The notes under the pieces are model-generated. The model had not been told where the DNA came from and did no database searches. It worked only from the letters and a program-made list of their open reading frames with translations. From assembly GCF_004217335.1 (NCBI RefSeq), contig NZ_SHMP01000004.1:124001-188000 (forward strand): a DNA stretch of 64,000 nucleotides, written 5' to 3'. Source of the stretch: Natrinema hispanicum. Lineage in GTDB: Archaea > Halobacteriota > Halobacteria > Halobacteriales > Natrialbaceae. Shown piece after piece: positions 33,552-43,180 of the stretch. Both the position numbers and the translations under genes were made by a program. The first letter of the stretch is position 1; each line of letters begins with the position of its first letter.

Positions 33552-33700
33552 TCAGGTAATCACGTCCTCGAGCGACCGCCGCGGCGTTCGCATTGTGTCC
33601 GGTTTGGCGTATCCAAGGCGAAACAGGTGCATGGGTGTCGAGTCCTCGAGCTCGTCGGACGTCGCGGTGAGAACAGCGATCGCGGGCGCGCTCGTAACGA
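33552..33700 (-). pseudogene. C-terminal remnant of a nitroreductase-like gene
   Basis: Read on the minus strand, one frame gives APAIAVLTATSDELEDS, then the typical nitroreductase tail MHLFRLGYAKPDTMRTPRRSLEDVIT and a stop at 33552-33554. The upstream part is missing or shifted into another frame. It lies beside the tRNA scar, so the gene was probably damaged by the integration or deletion event. The interval 33700-34064 shows no other recognisable gene. Confidence 0.55.
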
Positions 33701-34064
33701 GCGTCGAGTTTTTCGTCCCTCGCGCTCACCGAGGTCGAGATGGCGAACCGCAAGCTGACCGATCCGTGCTGCGAGCCAGCTTGCGCCGACCGCTCCGCCT
33801 GCCACCTGCTTTTTCATTATGACGAGTGGACACCAGTCTCGAGCGAGAACTGATGGGGAAGTGACAATAGCCAATCGCAGGAACCCGGGCGGTCCCCCAT
33901 CATTCGCAAGGCCGGTCACTATGTTAGTCCTTGACGTAGATTGCTTGTCACGAGGAATCCATGTATCCGACGCCAGTATCTTCCCGGTCAGTACCTGCAG
34001 GGTGGAACCGACAGCGACCAGCGGGAATGCCACGCGAGTCGCCAGCTTCGACGGGGAGGAAACG

Positions 34065-35732
34065 ATGAGTTCCGACGACCCGACAGCGGGTGAGGGGTCC
34101 GACACGACCGATGAGCCGTTTCATCCGCTCGGCGAGTCGTGGCAGGACGAACTCGAGGACCTCCTCGACGACACCGAGTACGACACCGAACTCGGGATGC
34201 AGATGGGGAAAGATGCGATGCGGGTCACGCAGGGGGAGCTCTCAGAAGAGGAGTTCCACGAGCGGTATCACGACGACGTGATGGAGGAGTTCGGCGAGGA
34301 CGAGCGGCCGATCGCCAGCCCGGACGACGAGGACGATGAGGGTGGGTTTGGCGCGATGCTCTCGAAGCTCGGTGCCGGCACGGAGTCCCGTCGTGAGATG
34401 CTCAAGAAGGCGGGTGCTGGCGTCGGCTTCGCCAGCCTCGGCTGGGGAGCGGTCGATCAACAAGAGCCCGAACAGGAGGCAGTCGAAGACCCCGGCGAGG
34501 TCCATCCCGATGAGGACGCGACGCAGTGGGGGATGACGATTGACCTCGAGTACTGCGATGGCTGTCTCTCCTGTGTGACTGCCTGCAACGCAGAGCACAG
34601 CTGGGATCTGGGTGCCAACTGGATGTACGTCCTCGCGTTCGAGGACGGCAACGTCGAGTCGCCCGATCCCGACAACTTCGAGAGCCACCGCGAGTTCAAC
34701 TTCCTCGTCCGCCCGTGTCAACACTGTACCGATGCACCCTGTGAGAAGGTGTGCCCGACGACAGCACGACACACTCGAGACAGAGGCGGACTGGTGCTGA
34801 CCGATTACGACGTCTGTATCGGCTGTCGGTACTGTCAGGTCGCCTGTCCGTACGGCGTCAACTACTTCCAGTGGGAGGAGCCGAACGTCGATGAAGAGGA
34901 GCTCAGTTCAGACATGGTCTATGACTATCGCGACCGGCGTGTCAGCAGTCGGGCCCCCCGCGGCGTCATGTCGAAGTGCGTTTTCGACCCACCTCGTCAG
35001 GACGGCAACTTCGGCGAAAGCAACGTCGGAACGACGGCCTGCGAAGTGGCCTGCCCGCCGAGCGTTATCCAGTTCGGTGATAAGAACAACCCGAACAGCG
35101 ACCCGTCGCGGTACCAAGAGAACCCGGCCCGATCGCGAGTCCTCATCCGCCTGAGTACGATGCTGCCCTCGCCCGACGACCTCCCGTCGATGCTCGAGGG
35201 CGTCGGCACCGATCTGGATGCGGTCACCGGAGCCGTTGATGACCTCGACGAGCAGTCGATCATGCTTGCGACGGCGGTCCAGCTCACGAACGTCGAGTAC
35301 GATCAGGAGGCACCGCCGGGCGATACGCTCGTGGATCAGGAAGCGACGATCCTCGAGGTCGTCTCGATCCTCGAGGACCACGGACTCGCCCTCCAGAGTG
35401 AGGAAGTCCTTCGCGAACTCGGACTCACAGTCGACCAGTTCCAGAGACCGCCTGCGGGGTCGGGCGAGGATAGCCCAGACATAGTGGTGAACAATCGGGA
35501 AGACGTCGCCCAGCAGCGACTCGAGGAGTACATCCCGCCCTCGGGCAACGAGTTCGAACTGCTCGAAGATTTCGGGACGAACCCGAACGTCACCTACCTC
35601 GGGCAGGAACCAGGACCCGAAGCCCACCAGGTCCCCGGCCCGACCTCCTACGAAGATGTCGGTATGGTGAGTAAGCGCCAGAACGTCCTCGAAGACGAGA
35701 CTGTCGGCCTCGGCGTAATCGACTCGTCGTAA
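34065..35732 (+). CDS. Iron-sulfur (DmsB/NrfC-type) electron-transfer subunit, orphan
   Basis: A 555-residue protein. An acidic N-terminus is followed by an MLKKAGAGVGFASLG Tat-like/anchor segment, then a four-cluster ferredoxin domain: CDGCLSCVTACN, CQHCTDAPCEKVCP, CIGCRYCQVACPYG and KCVFDP...ACEVACPP. About 190 C-terminal residues are an extra domain. It would pass electrons between a membrane quinol partner and a molybdopterin catalytic subunit. Neither partner is adjacent. The start after a GGGGAGGA site at 34052 is well supported. Confidence 0.88.
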   Translation: MSSDDPTAGEGSDTTDEPFHPLGESWQDELEDLLDDTEYDTELGMQMGKDAMRVTQGELSEEEFHERYHDDVMEEFGEDERPIASPDDEDDEGGFGAMLSKLGAGTESRREMLKKAGAGVGFASLGWGAVDQQEPEQEAVEDPGEVHPDEDATQWGMTIDLEYCDGCLSCVTACNAEHSWDLGANWMYVLAFEDGNVESPDPDNFESHREFNFLVRPCQHCTDAPCEKVCPTTARHTRDRGGLVLTDYDVCIGCRYCQVACPYGVNYFQWEEPNVDEEELSSDMVYDYRDRRVSSRAPRGVMSKCVFDPPRQDGNFGESNVGTTACEVACPPSVIQFGDKNNPNSDPSRYQENPARSRVLIRLSTMLPSPDDLPSMLEGVGTDLDAVTGAVDDLDEQSIMLATAVQLTNVEYDQEAPPGDTLVDQEATILEVVSILEDHGLALQSEEVLRELGLTVDQFQRPPAGSGEDSPDIVVNNREDVAQQRLEEYIPPSGNEFELLEDFGTNPNVTYLGQEPGPEAHQVPGPTSYEDVGMVSKRQNVLEDETVGLGVIDSS

Positions 35733-35768
35733 CCGTCTCGACAACTCGTTGCCACCACTGACACTGGA

Positions 35769-37418
35769 TTAGATCTCGAATCCGAAGTTAAAGTCACCTT
35801 GCCACTGCGACCGTTCGCCGCGGAAAATCGTCTCACCGCGGTGGCGATTGCCGACCCAGAGCACCCTCGAGAGTGTCGTTTCGGGGTCGCTCATGACGAG
35901 CCCCTCGAAGAACGAGCACTCGACGGTATGGTCCGCCCCGCTCTCGGCGAACCGGAGGCTCGCACCGTCAGGATCGATCGTACACGTATCGAGCGTAAGC
36001 CGGTCGATTCCATCGCCGCCGTTCGTGACGAAGACGCCGTGTCGGTCCGTGGCGGATTGTGTCTCGATATCGAACTCGCAGTCGTTGAACGTGACGTTCG
36101 ACGAACTGACGTAAACGGCGTAATCGGACGTCGACGGACTCGAGCGATCAGTGATCGTACACGCGTCGAATATGGTCGGTGCGTCGTCGTTGTCGTCGAC
36201 CCGAATCGCCCGGCCGTCGGTTCCCTCGTCGGTGATGTGGATATCGGTGAGCCGGGCTGGCCCATCTTGTGTCAGACGGATGATTTCGGTGGTTTTCTCG
36301 ACGGTGTTTTTTATCAGCAACTGGGAAACCAGCTGTCCGCCGCCGTTCTCGAGCCAGAGGCCGGACCACGGATAGCCGGGCTGTTCGGTCATCGTGATCT
36401 GACAGTCCTGCACGTAGTCGTTGGGGCCGATTCGAATGCCCGCGCCGGCACAGTTGCGGACGTGACAGCCGGTGATGGTGTTTCGGCCGTCGTCACCCGA
36501 GACGTAAATCCCGTTATCGATGTAGTCCGACACCTGACATCCTTTCCAGTAGTTCGTCCCCTGGTTGTAGATGTCCGAACTGAACGGGATCGCGTGGCCG
36601 ACGTGCGTTGATCGGTCGGACGTCGTATCGCCATTGTTGAGATAACAGCTGTTGATAACGTTGGTCGTGGATGATCGAACGCCGTCGACCAAAATCGTGT
36701 GGCGGTCGCCGCCGTACTGGCTGTTGAACTTGTCACGTCTGCCACGCATCGAGATGTTCTCCATATGGCCGTACCGGTAGGTGTACCAGCGGGCGATCCC
36801 GGTATCGTAGTTGCCACGAATGTCGATCTGAAGGTCACGCATGACGGTCCGCTGGGCATGTGGGAGCGAGGCATCCAGCGAACCGACGGTCATCATGCGA
36901 TCGACGTCCTGTTCGGTGACTTTGAGGACGGCGAACGGGTCACCGACGATACCGAGGAATTCGTGGGCGTCGAAGTGGACGTTGTCCGTCGCGACGTTCC
37001 ACGTCCCGGCGGGGATCGTGTAGCAGTGATTCCGTTCCGTCGGTGCGAACGAAAAGTAGTGATCTTCGATCGCCGCCCACAGATCGTCTTCCGCAGGTTC
37101 GACCCCGAGATCGTCGCGTACGTCGACGATACTCGGATTCGAATCAGCCTGAACCCGGACGGCGTCGTCGCCGGCCTCGACTACTGAGAGCGCGTCTCCG
37201 AAGTCCAACTGGGAGACGGCATCGTCGATCGTCGTTCCCGAGTCGCTGACAGTTATCCTGCCCGCTTCACTTCTGGGTTGTGCCCCAGCGGTGCCGGCCT
37301 GCGAACTCAGTGCAGCGGTCCCAGTCGTCGCGCCGCCGAGCCCGAGCGCACCGAGCAGTTTGACGTACGAGCGACGTGTCGTCCGTGCCGATGGATCGTG
37401 TTGTTGGTCGTCTTCCAT
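35769..37418 (-). CDS. Tat-exported right-handed parallel beta-helix protein
   Basis: A 549-residue protein beginning with a twin-arginine signal (TTRRSYVKLLGALGLGGA) and then a long series of short beta-helix coils (TITGCHVRNCAGAGI, VTFNDCEFDIET, LDTCTIDPDGA). Such extracellular haloarchaeal proteins may be polysaccharide lyases or surface adhesins; no catalytic residues can be assigned. The start MEDDQQHDPS is preferred over a longer frame with no signal. It is convergent with the Fe-S subunit gene. Confidence 0.8.
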   Translation of the reverse strand: MEDDQQHDPSARTTRRSYVKLLGALGLGGATTGTAALSSQAGTAGAQPRSEAGRITVSDSGTTIDDAVSQLDFGDALSVVEAGDDAVRVQADSNPSIVDVRDDLGVEPAEDDLWAAIEDHYFSFAPTERNHCYTIPAGTWNVATDNVHFDAHEFLGIVGDPFAVLKVTEQDVDRMMTVGSLDASLPHAQRTVMRDLQIDIRGNYDTGIARWYTYRYGHMENISMRGRRDKFNSQYGGDRHTILVDGVRSSTTNVINSCYLNNGDTTSDRSTHVGHAIPFSSDIYNQGTNYWKGCQVSDYIDNGIYVSGDDGRNTITGCHVRNCAGAGIRIGPNDYVQDCQITMTEQPGYPWSGLWLENGGGQLVSQLLIKNTVEKTTEIIRLTQDGPARLTDIHITDEGTDGRAIRVDDNDDAPTIFDACTITDRSSPSTSDYAVYVSSSNVTFNDCEFDIETQSATDRHGVFVTNGGDGIDRLTLDTCTIDPDGASLRFAESGADHTVECSFFEGLVMSDPETTLSRVLWVGNRHRGETIFRGERSQWQGDFNFGFEI

Positions 37419-37709
37419 CTCGAGCGAACAGTCACGAATTTGCCGATTTGTTATAATCGATCTACTGACAATTGCGTGGCCGTAAACGGTCGGCAAGCTG
37501 TTTTCTATCTGCAACTCTCGCGAACGCAAGCGATAGGCTCTGCCATACCACGGTGACGTGATCCCAGCCTCACACGAGAAATCTCTCAACTAAAGCCGTC
37601 TCGAATCTCGATCCGCCTCTGTCCGCTCCCTCGAGTCGACGTGCCGGGACCGATCTGTTCGATGTTCGAAACCACACGTATTCAAGCGACTCGAGTCGAA
37701 CGAACGACT

Positions 37710-37910
37710 ATGGACAGTCAAAAACGACTGATCGTCGCGGGCCTCTGGATCGCGGTTGCGGTCGTGATGGCCACGACGCTCGACCTCGGGATTCCGTCGT
37801 CGGTGAGTGGGGCTGCTCGCCTGTTCGTCGTCGTACTCGCGCTGTTTCTCGCGAGCGTGTACTTGCTCGATCCGTGGAACGTCGTCAGTGACCCCTTCCG
37901 ACAGGAATGA
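37710..37910 (+). CDS. Small two-helix membrane protein
   Basis: A 66-residue protein (MDSQKRLIVAG...) with helices at about residues 7-24 and 35-52 and a polar tail ending PFRQE. It is a conserved-hypothetical-like haloarchaeal product that I cannot assign. It is convergent with the LeuA-family gene. Confidence 0.65.
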   Translation: MDSQKRLIVAGLWIAVAVVMATTLDLGIPSSVSGAARLFVVVLALFLASVYLLDPWNVVSDPFRQE

Positions 37911-37993
37911 GCGCAGAGCTGTTCAGCAGACGCCAGGTATGCCGTCGTCTCGAATCGTAGCACACGAAGTATTCCGCTCGGCGACCGGTGATG

Positions 37994-39574
37994 TCAGTCG
38001 TCAGCCGGTGCGAGCGGTTGCTGATCGGCCGCGAGCAACCGATCGAGCGCGTCGACCATCGCTGTGACGCTCGCGCGCGTGATGTCTGCCTCGCTGCGGG
38101 CGACGGTCACCGAGCGGTCGTTACGGACCATCGTCACTTCGACGGTAACGACGGCATCGGTGCCACCCGTGACCGCGTCGACGTGGTAGGACTCGAGTTC
38201 GGCGTCGGCCATCGAGCCCAGCGCCTCGCGGACGGCCGAGACGGCGGCGTCGACGGGGCCAGAACCGGTTCCGCTGGCGACGCGTTCCTCGCCGTCGACC
38301 TCGAGTCGGATGCTGGCGGTCGGGACGGCACCGCCGCTGGTGGCGGTGAGATCGAGGAGGTCGACGACGCGGTCGCGGTCCTCGCCGGTGACGTCCTCGG
38401 CGATCGCCAGCAGATCGGCGTCGGTCACGCGGCGGCCGCGGTCGCCGAGTTCGGTGACGCGCGTGGCGATTTCGGCGATTTCGTCGTCGTCAGCATCGAC
38501 GTCGTGTTCCTCGAGCGTGGCTTTGACGCCCGCGCGGCCAGTGTGTTTGCCCAGTGCGAGCCGGCGTTCGCGCCCGACCGTTTCGGGCGGGTAGGGCTCG
38601 TACATCTTGTCGTCTTTGAGCGTGCCGTCGGTGTGGATGCCGCTTTCGTGGGTAAAGGCGTTCTCGCCGATGACAGCCTTGTTCGGCGGCAGTTGGACGC
38701 CGGTCGCCCGCGAGACGACCTGTGCGAGATCGTATAGCTCCTCGAGGTCGGCAGTCTCGACGTCGTAGACGTGCGCTAAGGCGATCGCGACCTCCTCTAA
38801 GGCGACGTTGCCGGCGCGTTCGCCGAGCCCGTTGACCGTACAGTGGACGAGATCGGCACCCGCCGAGATCGCCGCGAGCGCGTTGGCCACGCCCAGTCCG
38901 AGGTCGTCGTGGGTGTGGGCACTGACCGGGCCCAGTTCAGCGAGTCGGGCAACGGCTTCGTAGGTGTGTTCCGGTCCGGTGTGGCCGACGGTGTCGGCGA
39001 AACAGAACCGGTCCGCGCCCGCGTCGAGCGACGCTTCCGCGAGGTCCTCGAGGTAGTCGAGGTCGGCCCGCGAGCCGTCTTCGCCGATGACCTCGACCCA
39101 GAGATCGTTGTCTTTCGCGTAATCGACGAGTTCGGCGGTTTTCTCGAGGTTGTCTTCGCGGGAGGTGCCGACCTTGTCCTCGACGTGGCGGTCGCTTGCG
39201 GGAACGACGATGTGGACGCCGTCGACGCCACATTCGAGTGCGAGGTCGATGTCGCCTTTGAGTCCGCGACAGAAGCTGGTGATCCGAGCGTCGAGGTCGA
39301 GGTCGGTTACCCGCGAGATGGCCTGTCGTTCACCCGCGCCGGTACAGGCGCTGCCGGCCTCGATGGTCGAGACGCCGGCTCGCTCGAGGGCTCGAGCGAT
39401 GTCGACTTTTTCGTCCGGCGACAGCGAGACGCCCGGCGCTTGCTCGCCGTCGCGAAGCGTCGTGTCGAGAAGGCGTACTGTACGGTCCGATGCGATCGTC
39501 TGTTCGGGTGAATGACTTACAGGCAAGAGTGGTGAGTTTGAAGGACTGCGATTACGTTCGTCGGAGAATTTCAC
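37994..39574 (-). CDS. 2-isopropylmalate/citramalate synthase
   Basis: A 526-residue protein of the DRE-TIM metallolyase family. It has the LLDTTLRDGEQAPGV signature, the metal-binding HTHDDLGLGVANALA, and a complete C-terminal LeuA dimer (regulatory) domain ending DALDRLLAADQQP. It condenses acetyl-CoA with 2-oxoisovalerate (leucine) or pyruvate (isoleucine via citramalate). Sequence alone does not separate the two. The true start may be the GTG at 39574 or a TTG near 39526. Confidence 0.88.
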   Translation of the reverse strand: MKFSDERNRSPSNSPLLPVSHSPEQTIASDRTVRLLDTTLRDGEQAPGVSLSPDEKVDIARALERAGVSTIEAGSACTGAGERQAISRVTDLDLDARITSFCRGLKGDIDLALECGVDGVHIVVPASDRHVEDKVGTSREDNLEKTAELVDYAKDNDLWVEVIGEDGSRADLDYLEDLAEASLDAGADRFCFADTVGHTGPEHTYEAVARLAELGPVSAHTHDDLGLGVANALAAISAGADLVHCTVNGLGERAGNVALEEVAIALAHVYDVETADLEELYDLAQVVSRATGVQLPPNKAVIGENAFTHESGIHTDGTLKDDKMYEPYPPETVGRERRLALGKHTGRAGVKATLEEHDVDADDDEIAEIATRVTELGDRGRRVTDADLLAIAEDVTGEDRDRVVDLLDLTATSGGAVPTASIRLEVDGEERVASGTGSGPVDAAVSAVREALGSMADAELESYHVDAVTGGTDAVVTVEVTMVRNDRSVTVARSEADITRASVTAMVDALDRLLAADQQPLAPADD

Positions 39575-39709
39575 GCCCAGCCGGGTTGCCCCGACTTCCT
39601 CTATCCTCGTCAGATGGCGTATGGCGTGCCATTGTACTGCAGGCTAACGGATCTTGCCGACTTAAATCCGCCGGTCGCGCAGCGCCGGCGCGTCCGCACC
39701 TGTGGGCTG

Positions 39710-40108
39710 TTAGTGCTCGTCGTTGCCCTCGAGGGTCAGCCGATCGCCGGGTTCGATGTCGGCTGCGGCCCCAGCCGGGAGTTCGACGATCAGATCCGCG
39801 CGATCGCGGGCGAATCCGAGCCACGGCCGGAGCCGCTCGACGCGCTGGACGACGCCGTCGACGACCCAGACGGCGTCGATCGGGAAAAAGACGAACAGCA
39901 TGTGGAGGTCACGAACCCTCGCCGAGTCGAACCGAAAGACGAGCGCGTAGTCGGCGGGCACGGAGCGACGGAACATCAGTCCGCGGGTCTGGCTGACAAG
40001 CGAGTCCGCGACGTCGACCGCCGTCGCCAGAACGGTTCGGTCGGCCCCATTGGCTGACGGATCGTCAACGGCCGGCCCGTCGCCGCTTGATTCATGGACG
40101 AGTCGCAC
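39710..40108 (-). CDS. DUF192 protein
   Basis: A 132-residue protein with the DUF192 core: SQTRGLMFRRSVPADYALVF, HMLFVFFPIDAVWVV and a C-terminal VELPAGAAADIEPGDRL. DUF192 proteins are small beta-barrel-like domains, usually exported in bacteria; the function is unknown. There is no signal peptide here. It follows the LeuA-family gene and precedes an HTH gene, without sign of an operon. Confidence 0.85.
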   Translation of the reverse strand: MRLVHESSGDGPAVDDPSANGADRTVLATAVDVADSLVSQTRGLMFRRSVPADYALVFRFDSARVRDLHMLFVFFPIDAVWVVDGVVQRVERLRPWLGFARDRADLIVELPAGAAADIEPGDRLTLEGNDEH

Positions 40109-40153
40109 GGCCTCGAGTCTGCATGGCGACGAGAAAAAAGTCCCGACGCGTGC

Positions 40154-40504
40154 TTATAGTTCGCTGACGGCCGAGGCGGCATCGAACAACGACAGGACAC
40201 CCTCTTCGAAGAGCAGGCGACCGAACTGCGTCAGTTCGTACTGGGGGCCGTCGATCGAACAGTCGACCAGACACGCCATTCGTTCGGCGACGACGCCGCC
40301 GTCGACGAGTGCATCGATTCGGTCTTGAATTTCGGCTTCCGTCCCACCGAGCTCGGCTGCAAGCTCGGGGACGGTGACGCCCTCTGCCGGATGGTCGTAC
40401 ACCGTGTATGCGACCTCGAGTCGGTCGCGATCCCCGATCGCGTCGATGACGTCGATCACGTCGTCGGCCGACAGGAGCGTCTCGGTGTCGTCGATCGGTA
40501 GCAT
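40154..40504 (-). CDS. Winged-helix DNA-binding protein
   Basis: A 116-residue protein with an HTH core (DVIDVIDAIGDRDRLEVAYTVYDHPAEGVTVPELAAELG...IQDRIDALVDGGVV) and a short C-terminal helix ending FDAASAVSEL. It matches the ArsR/TrmB-like small regulators common in haloarchaea. MLPIDDTETLL is taken as start. The target is unknown. It is divergent from the zinc-finger gene at 40624. Confidence 0.7.
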   Translation of the reverse strand: MLPIDDTETLLSADDVIDVIDAIGDRDRLEVAYTVYDHPAEGVTVPELAAELGGTEAEIQDRIDALVDGGVVAERMACLVDCSIDGPQYELTQFGRLLFEEGVLSLFDAASAVSEL

Positions 40505-40623
40505 GATCGATGTCGACGCAGTCCGCTGGCAAAATCCCATCGACAACGCCCACCGTGTGGAACGACGCCACGAGCGCGTGTGCCGGGCGATTCAACACCC
40601 CTCGAGCCGTAGCTCTGCCGACG

Positions 40624-41151
40624 ATGGAGAAAACGCCGCAGGGAACCTCGGTCGGCGTCGACGATCCCTATGAGTTTGCGGGCGTCTGTGACTACCTCAC
40701 CGGGGACGGTAACTGCCGGTACGCCTTCGATCACTACGAGCACGACCCCGAATTCGCCCGCGAGCGCGCCGAGGCGGAGTACGCATGTCCTGTCGTCGAC
40801 CCTGAATCCGAGTGGTCGTGGGCCGACTGTCCGCATTTCCGCTCGCGCAATCGCGACCGCGAATGCGTCCGCTGTGGCCTCGAAGAGAAACGGCTGGCAC
40901 ACGACGACGAGCGGCCGCTGCTCGAGGAACACCACCTGTCGTACGCGCGCGATGGCGACACCCTCTCTCACGAGATTACGGTGTATCTCTGCCGGTGGTG
41001 TCACGCCAAGGTCCACGATTCGTGGGCACGGATCACCGACGACGCCGCGCTCGACCCCAAGGCGATCGCAACTCTCGAGGAGCGCCGCAGCCGCGAGCAG
41101 TCGGAACTGGGCTTTGAGTCGGCGGCAGAGCGATACGATCGAGACGAGTAG
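40624..41151 (+). CDS. Zinc-binding HNH-like protein (haloarchaeal DUF7097 type)
   Basis: A 175-residue protein with two cysteine/histidine clusters: CPHFRSRNRDRECVRCGLEE and, after the LLEEHHLSYAR segment, LCRWCHAKVHDSW. The ...EEHHLSY...CRWCHxxVH arrangement resembles HNH endonuclease zinc sites, so a nuclease-like fold is possible. I associate it with haloarchaeal DUF7097 from memory. No partner gene is evident. Confidence 0.75.
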   Translation: MEKTPQGTSVGVDDPYEFAGVCDYLTGDGNCRYAFDHYEHDPEFARERAEAEYACPVVDPESEWSWADCPHFRSRNRDRECVRCGLEEKRLAHDDERPLLEEHHLSYARDGDTLSHEITVYLCRWCHAKVHDSWARITDDAALDPKAIATLEERRSREQSELGFESAAERYDRDE

Positions 41152-41180
41152 CGTGTCGCCGACTCCAGTGAGAACGGAGC

Positions 41181-42113
41181 TTATGCGAGTTTCCGCAGGA
41201 GCCCGTAGACCGCATCGCGCAGCCGGTCGGGCAGATAGCGTGCGTAGATCCCGTACTGGGCGATCGGGCCGACTGGGTACCGGGCCGGCGGCTCGGGGCT
41301 GGTCGCGGCCTTGAGGATCGCCGCGGCGACGTCGTCGGGAGCTGCCCTGAATGGACCGCCGCTTCCCCCGCCGATCAGCTGTGCCTCGTCGTAGAGTTCG
41401 TACAGCGATTCGTAGGCCGGCGTTCGCTCGTCTTCGGGGAGTTCGTCGTCGACGCGGTCGGAGAAGTTCGTCTCGACCGGGCCGGGTTCGACCACGACGA
41501 CGTCGATCCCGAACTCTTCGGCTTCCCCGCGTAAGGCGTCGCTCATCGCCTCGAGGGCGTGTTTCGAGCCGGCGTAGGCACCCGCGCCGGGAAGCGAGAT
41601 CCGCCCGATGACACTCGAGACGTTGATGATCCGACCCTCGCCCTGGGCACGCATATGCGGCAGGGCGGCCCGCGTAAGCCGGTGGGGGCCATAGACGTTG
41701 ACGTCGAACTGCCGGTGGAGGTCGACCGTGGCGACGTCCTCGAGCGGCCCCATCTGGGCGTAGCCAGCGTTGTTGACGACGCAATCGATCGAGCCGGCGA
41801 TGTCGACGGTCTCCTCGACGGCCGTCGCGACCTGCTCGGGGTCGGTAACGTCCAGCGCGATGGTTTCACAGCCAGCCTCCGCGAGCTCCTCGATATCGTC
41901 GACGTCCCGTGCCGTCGCGAAGACCTGCCAGTCCTTGGCGAGGAAGGCTCGAGCGGTCGCGCGGCCGATACCGGACGAGCAGCCGGTGATCAGCACCGAT
42001 TTCTTGCGCGTGTAGCGGTCGGTCTCGCCCGTCGCGTGCTCGCGGTCGTCCTCGACGACGGTACCATCCGGCCCGTCATCGGCTGTCTCCTCGACGTCCT
42101 CAGCGGTAGCCAT
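41181..42113 (-). CDS. Short-chain dehydrogenase/reductase
   Basis: A 310-residue protein. The first 35 residues are an acidic extension rich in E/D/T, followed by VLITGCSSGIGRATARAF, NNAGYAQMG, and the catalytic YAGSKHALEAMSD (Tyr-x3-Lys). It is a classical SDR, probably reducing a carbonyl with NADPH. The C-terminal KAATSPEPPARYPVGP segment is typical of the retinol-dehydrogenase-like subgroup. The N-terminal extension could instead mean a start closer to the SDR core. Confidence 0.87.
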   Translation of the reverse strand: MATAEDVEETADDGPDGTVVEDDREHATGETDRYTRKKSVLITGCSSGIGRATARAFLAKDWQVFATARDVDDIEELAEAGCETIALDVTDPEQVATAVEETVDIAGSIDCVVNNAGYAQMGPLEDVATVDLHRQFDVNVYGPHRLTRAALPHMRAQGEGRIINVSSVIGRISLPGAGAYAGSKHALEAMSDALRGEAEEFGIDVVVVEPGPVETNFSDRVDDELPEDERTPAYESLYELYDEAQLIGGGSGGPFRAAPDDVAAAILKAATSPEPPARYPVGPIAQYGIYARYLPDRLRDAVYGLLRKLA

Positions 42114-42314
42114 ACGTGACCGGTTCGAGAGACGATACCTAAGTATCGACGGTTTGTCGCGCTAGTCGTTAGTTCCGGATTCGGATACGGTCAGTATGGG
42201 TCGACTGCCTGTTCGGCGACAGCAACTACCCCGAAAGCTCCCGATCAGCCCCTTTCAGTCCCACCCGCCGCAGCGGTTGGTCAGGGAGCTGTCGTCGGTG
42301 GAACGCGGGTCTGC

Positions 42315-43106
42315 CTACTGGTTGAATTCCCGTTTGGCTTCGTCAGCATACTTGTCCGCGAGTCTCACTGGCTCGGGGAGTTTGTACGACGTGGCTAGCT
42401 CGAGGACAACGTTGGCAGCCGTCTCGGGGCCGACTCGGTGGCCAGAGCTGACGTACAGCGGGTTGATATGCTGATTCGGCGAGTCGTACTGGCGAGTCTG
42501 GACAGCGTAGCCGATGAGCGTTCCATCGGGGGCGTCGACGCGGTCGTTCGCTTCGATGGCGACTCGAGAGCCTGCCGGGAGATCGGTGGTGTCCTCGCGC
42601 GGGCGGCCACAGAGCAGGCTTTTGGCGACGCCGATACTCGGAACGTCCCTGACGACGCCCATGTGGGTCGCAATGCCAGCCTGTCGGAAGTGGATGCGAC
42701 CGCTGCCATCGAAGAGGATGAGATCGGGATCGACGGACAACTCTTCGAGCGCCGCGAGGATCGGCCCCCCTTCGCGAAACGAGAGCAAACCGGGAATGTA
42801 GGGGATATCAAGGCCGGTGACGGCGTGGACGCGCTCGATTACCTCGCCGCCGCGGGTGGCGACGACGGCGCTCAGGGCGTGATCCTGCTCGCCGTCGGCG
42901 TTCGTAAGAAACGACTGGTCGACGCCGACGACGGTCGGCTGTTCGTCTCCACTGGCAGCCGCCGCGAGCGGGCTCGAGAGCGCGTCGGGATCGAACGCGA
43001 AGTCGTCCTCGAAGACGGCGATATCGGCGATCTCGCGCTGGAGAGTTTCCATCTCCGCACGCGAAAGGCTGGGATCGGGCGCGAGGTCTGGCCGGGGCTG
43101 ACTCAT
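42315..43106 (-). CDS. nfi: Endonuclease V
   Basis: A 263-residue protein with family motifs: VVGVDQSF (metal-binding Asp), YIPGLLSFREG (wedge motif PYIP), LFDGSGRIHFRQAGIATHMGVV and SIGVAKSLLCG, then YVSSGHRVG. Endonuclease V cuts near deaminated inosine in DNA or RNA. The N-terminal ~45 residues are a haloarchaeal extension. The two catalytic aspartates and the Glu in the FREG motif are present, so it should be active. Confidence 0.92.
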   Translation of the reverse strand: MSQPRPDLAPDPSLSRAEMETLQREIADIAVFEDDFAFDPDALSSPLAAAASGDEQPTVVGVDQSFLTNADGEQDHALSAVVATRGGEVIERVHAVTGLDIPYIPGLLSFREGGPILAALEELSVDPDLILFDGSGRIHFRQAGIATHMGVVRDVPSIGVAKSLLCGRPREDTTDLPAGSRVAIEANDRVDAPDGTLIGYAVQTRQYDSPNQHINPLYVSSGHRVGPETAANVVLELATSYKLPEPVRLADKYADEAKREFNQ

Positions 43107-43180
43107 TCGTTTGCGGTGAGAGTGGCCGTGCGAAAATCAGTTGCGGGCTGTCGCGGTGCGAGCGTAGAAATGAGGACCGG

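Noticed and set aside
33819..34064. N-terminal extension of the Fe-S subunit gene
   Set aside because: A strong ribosome-binding site at 34052 points to ATG 34065; the upstream stretch lacks coding character.
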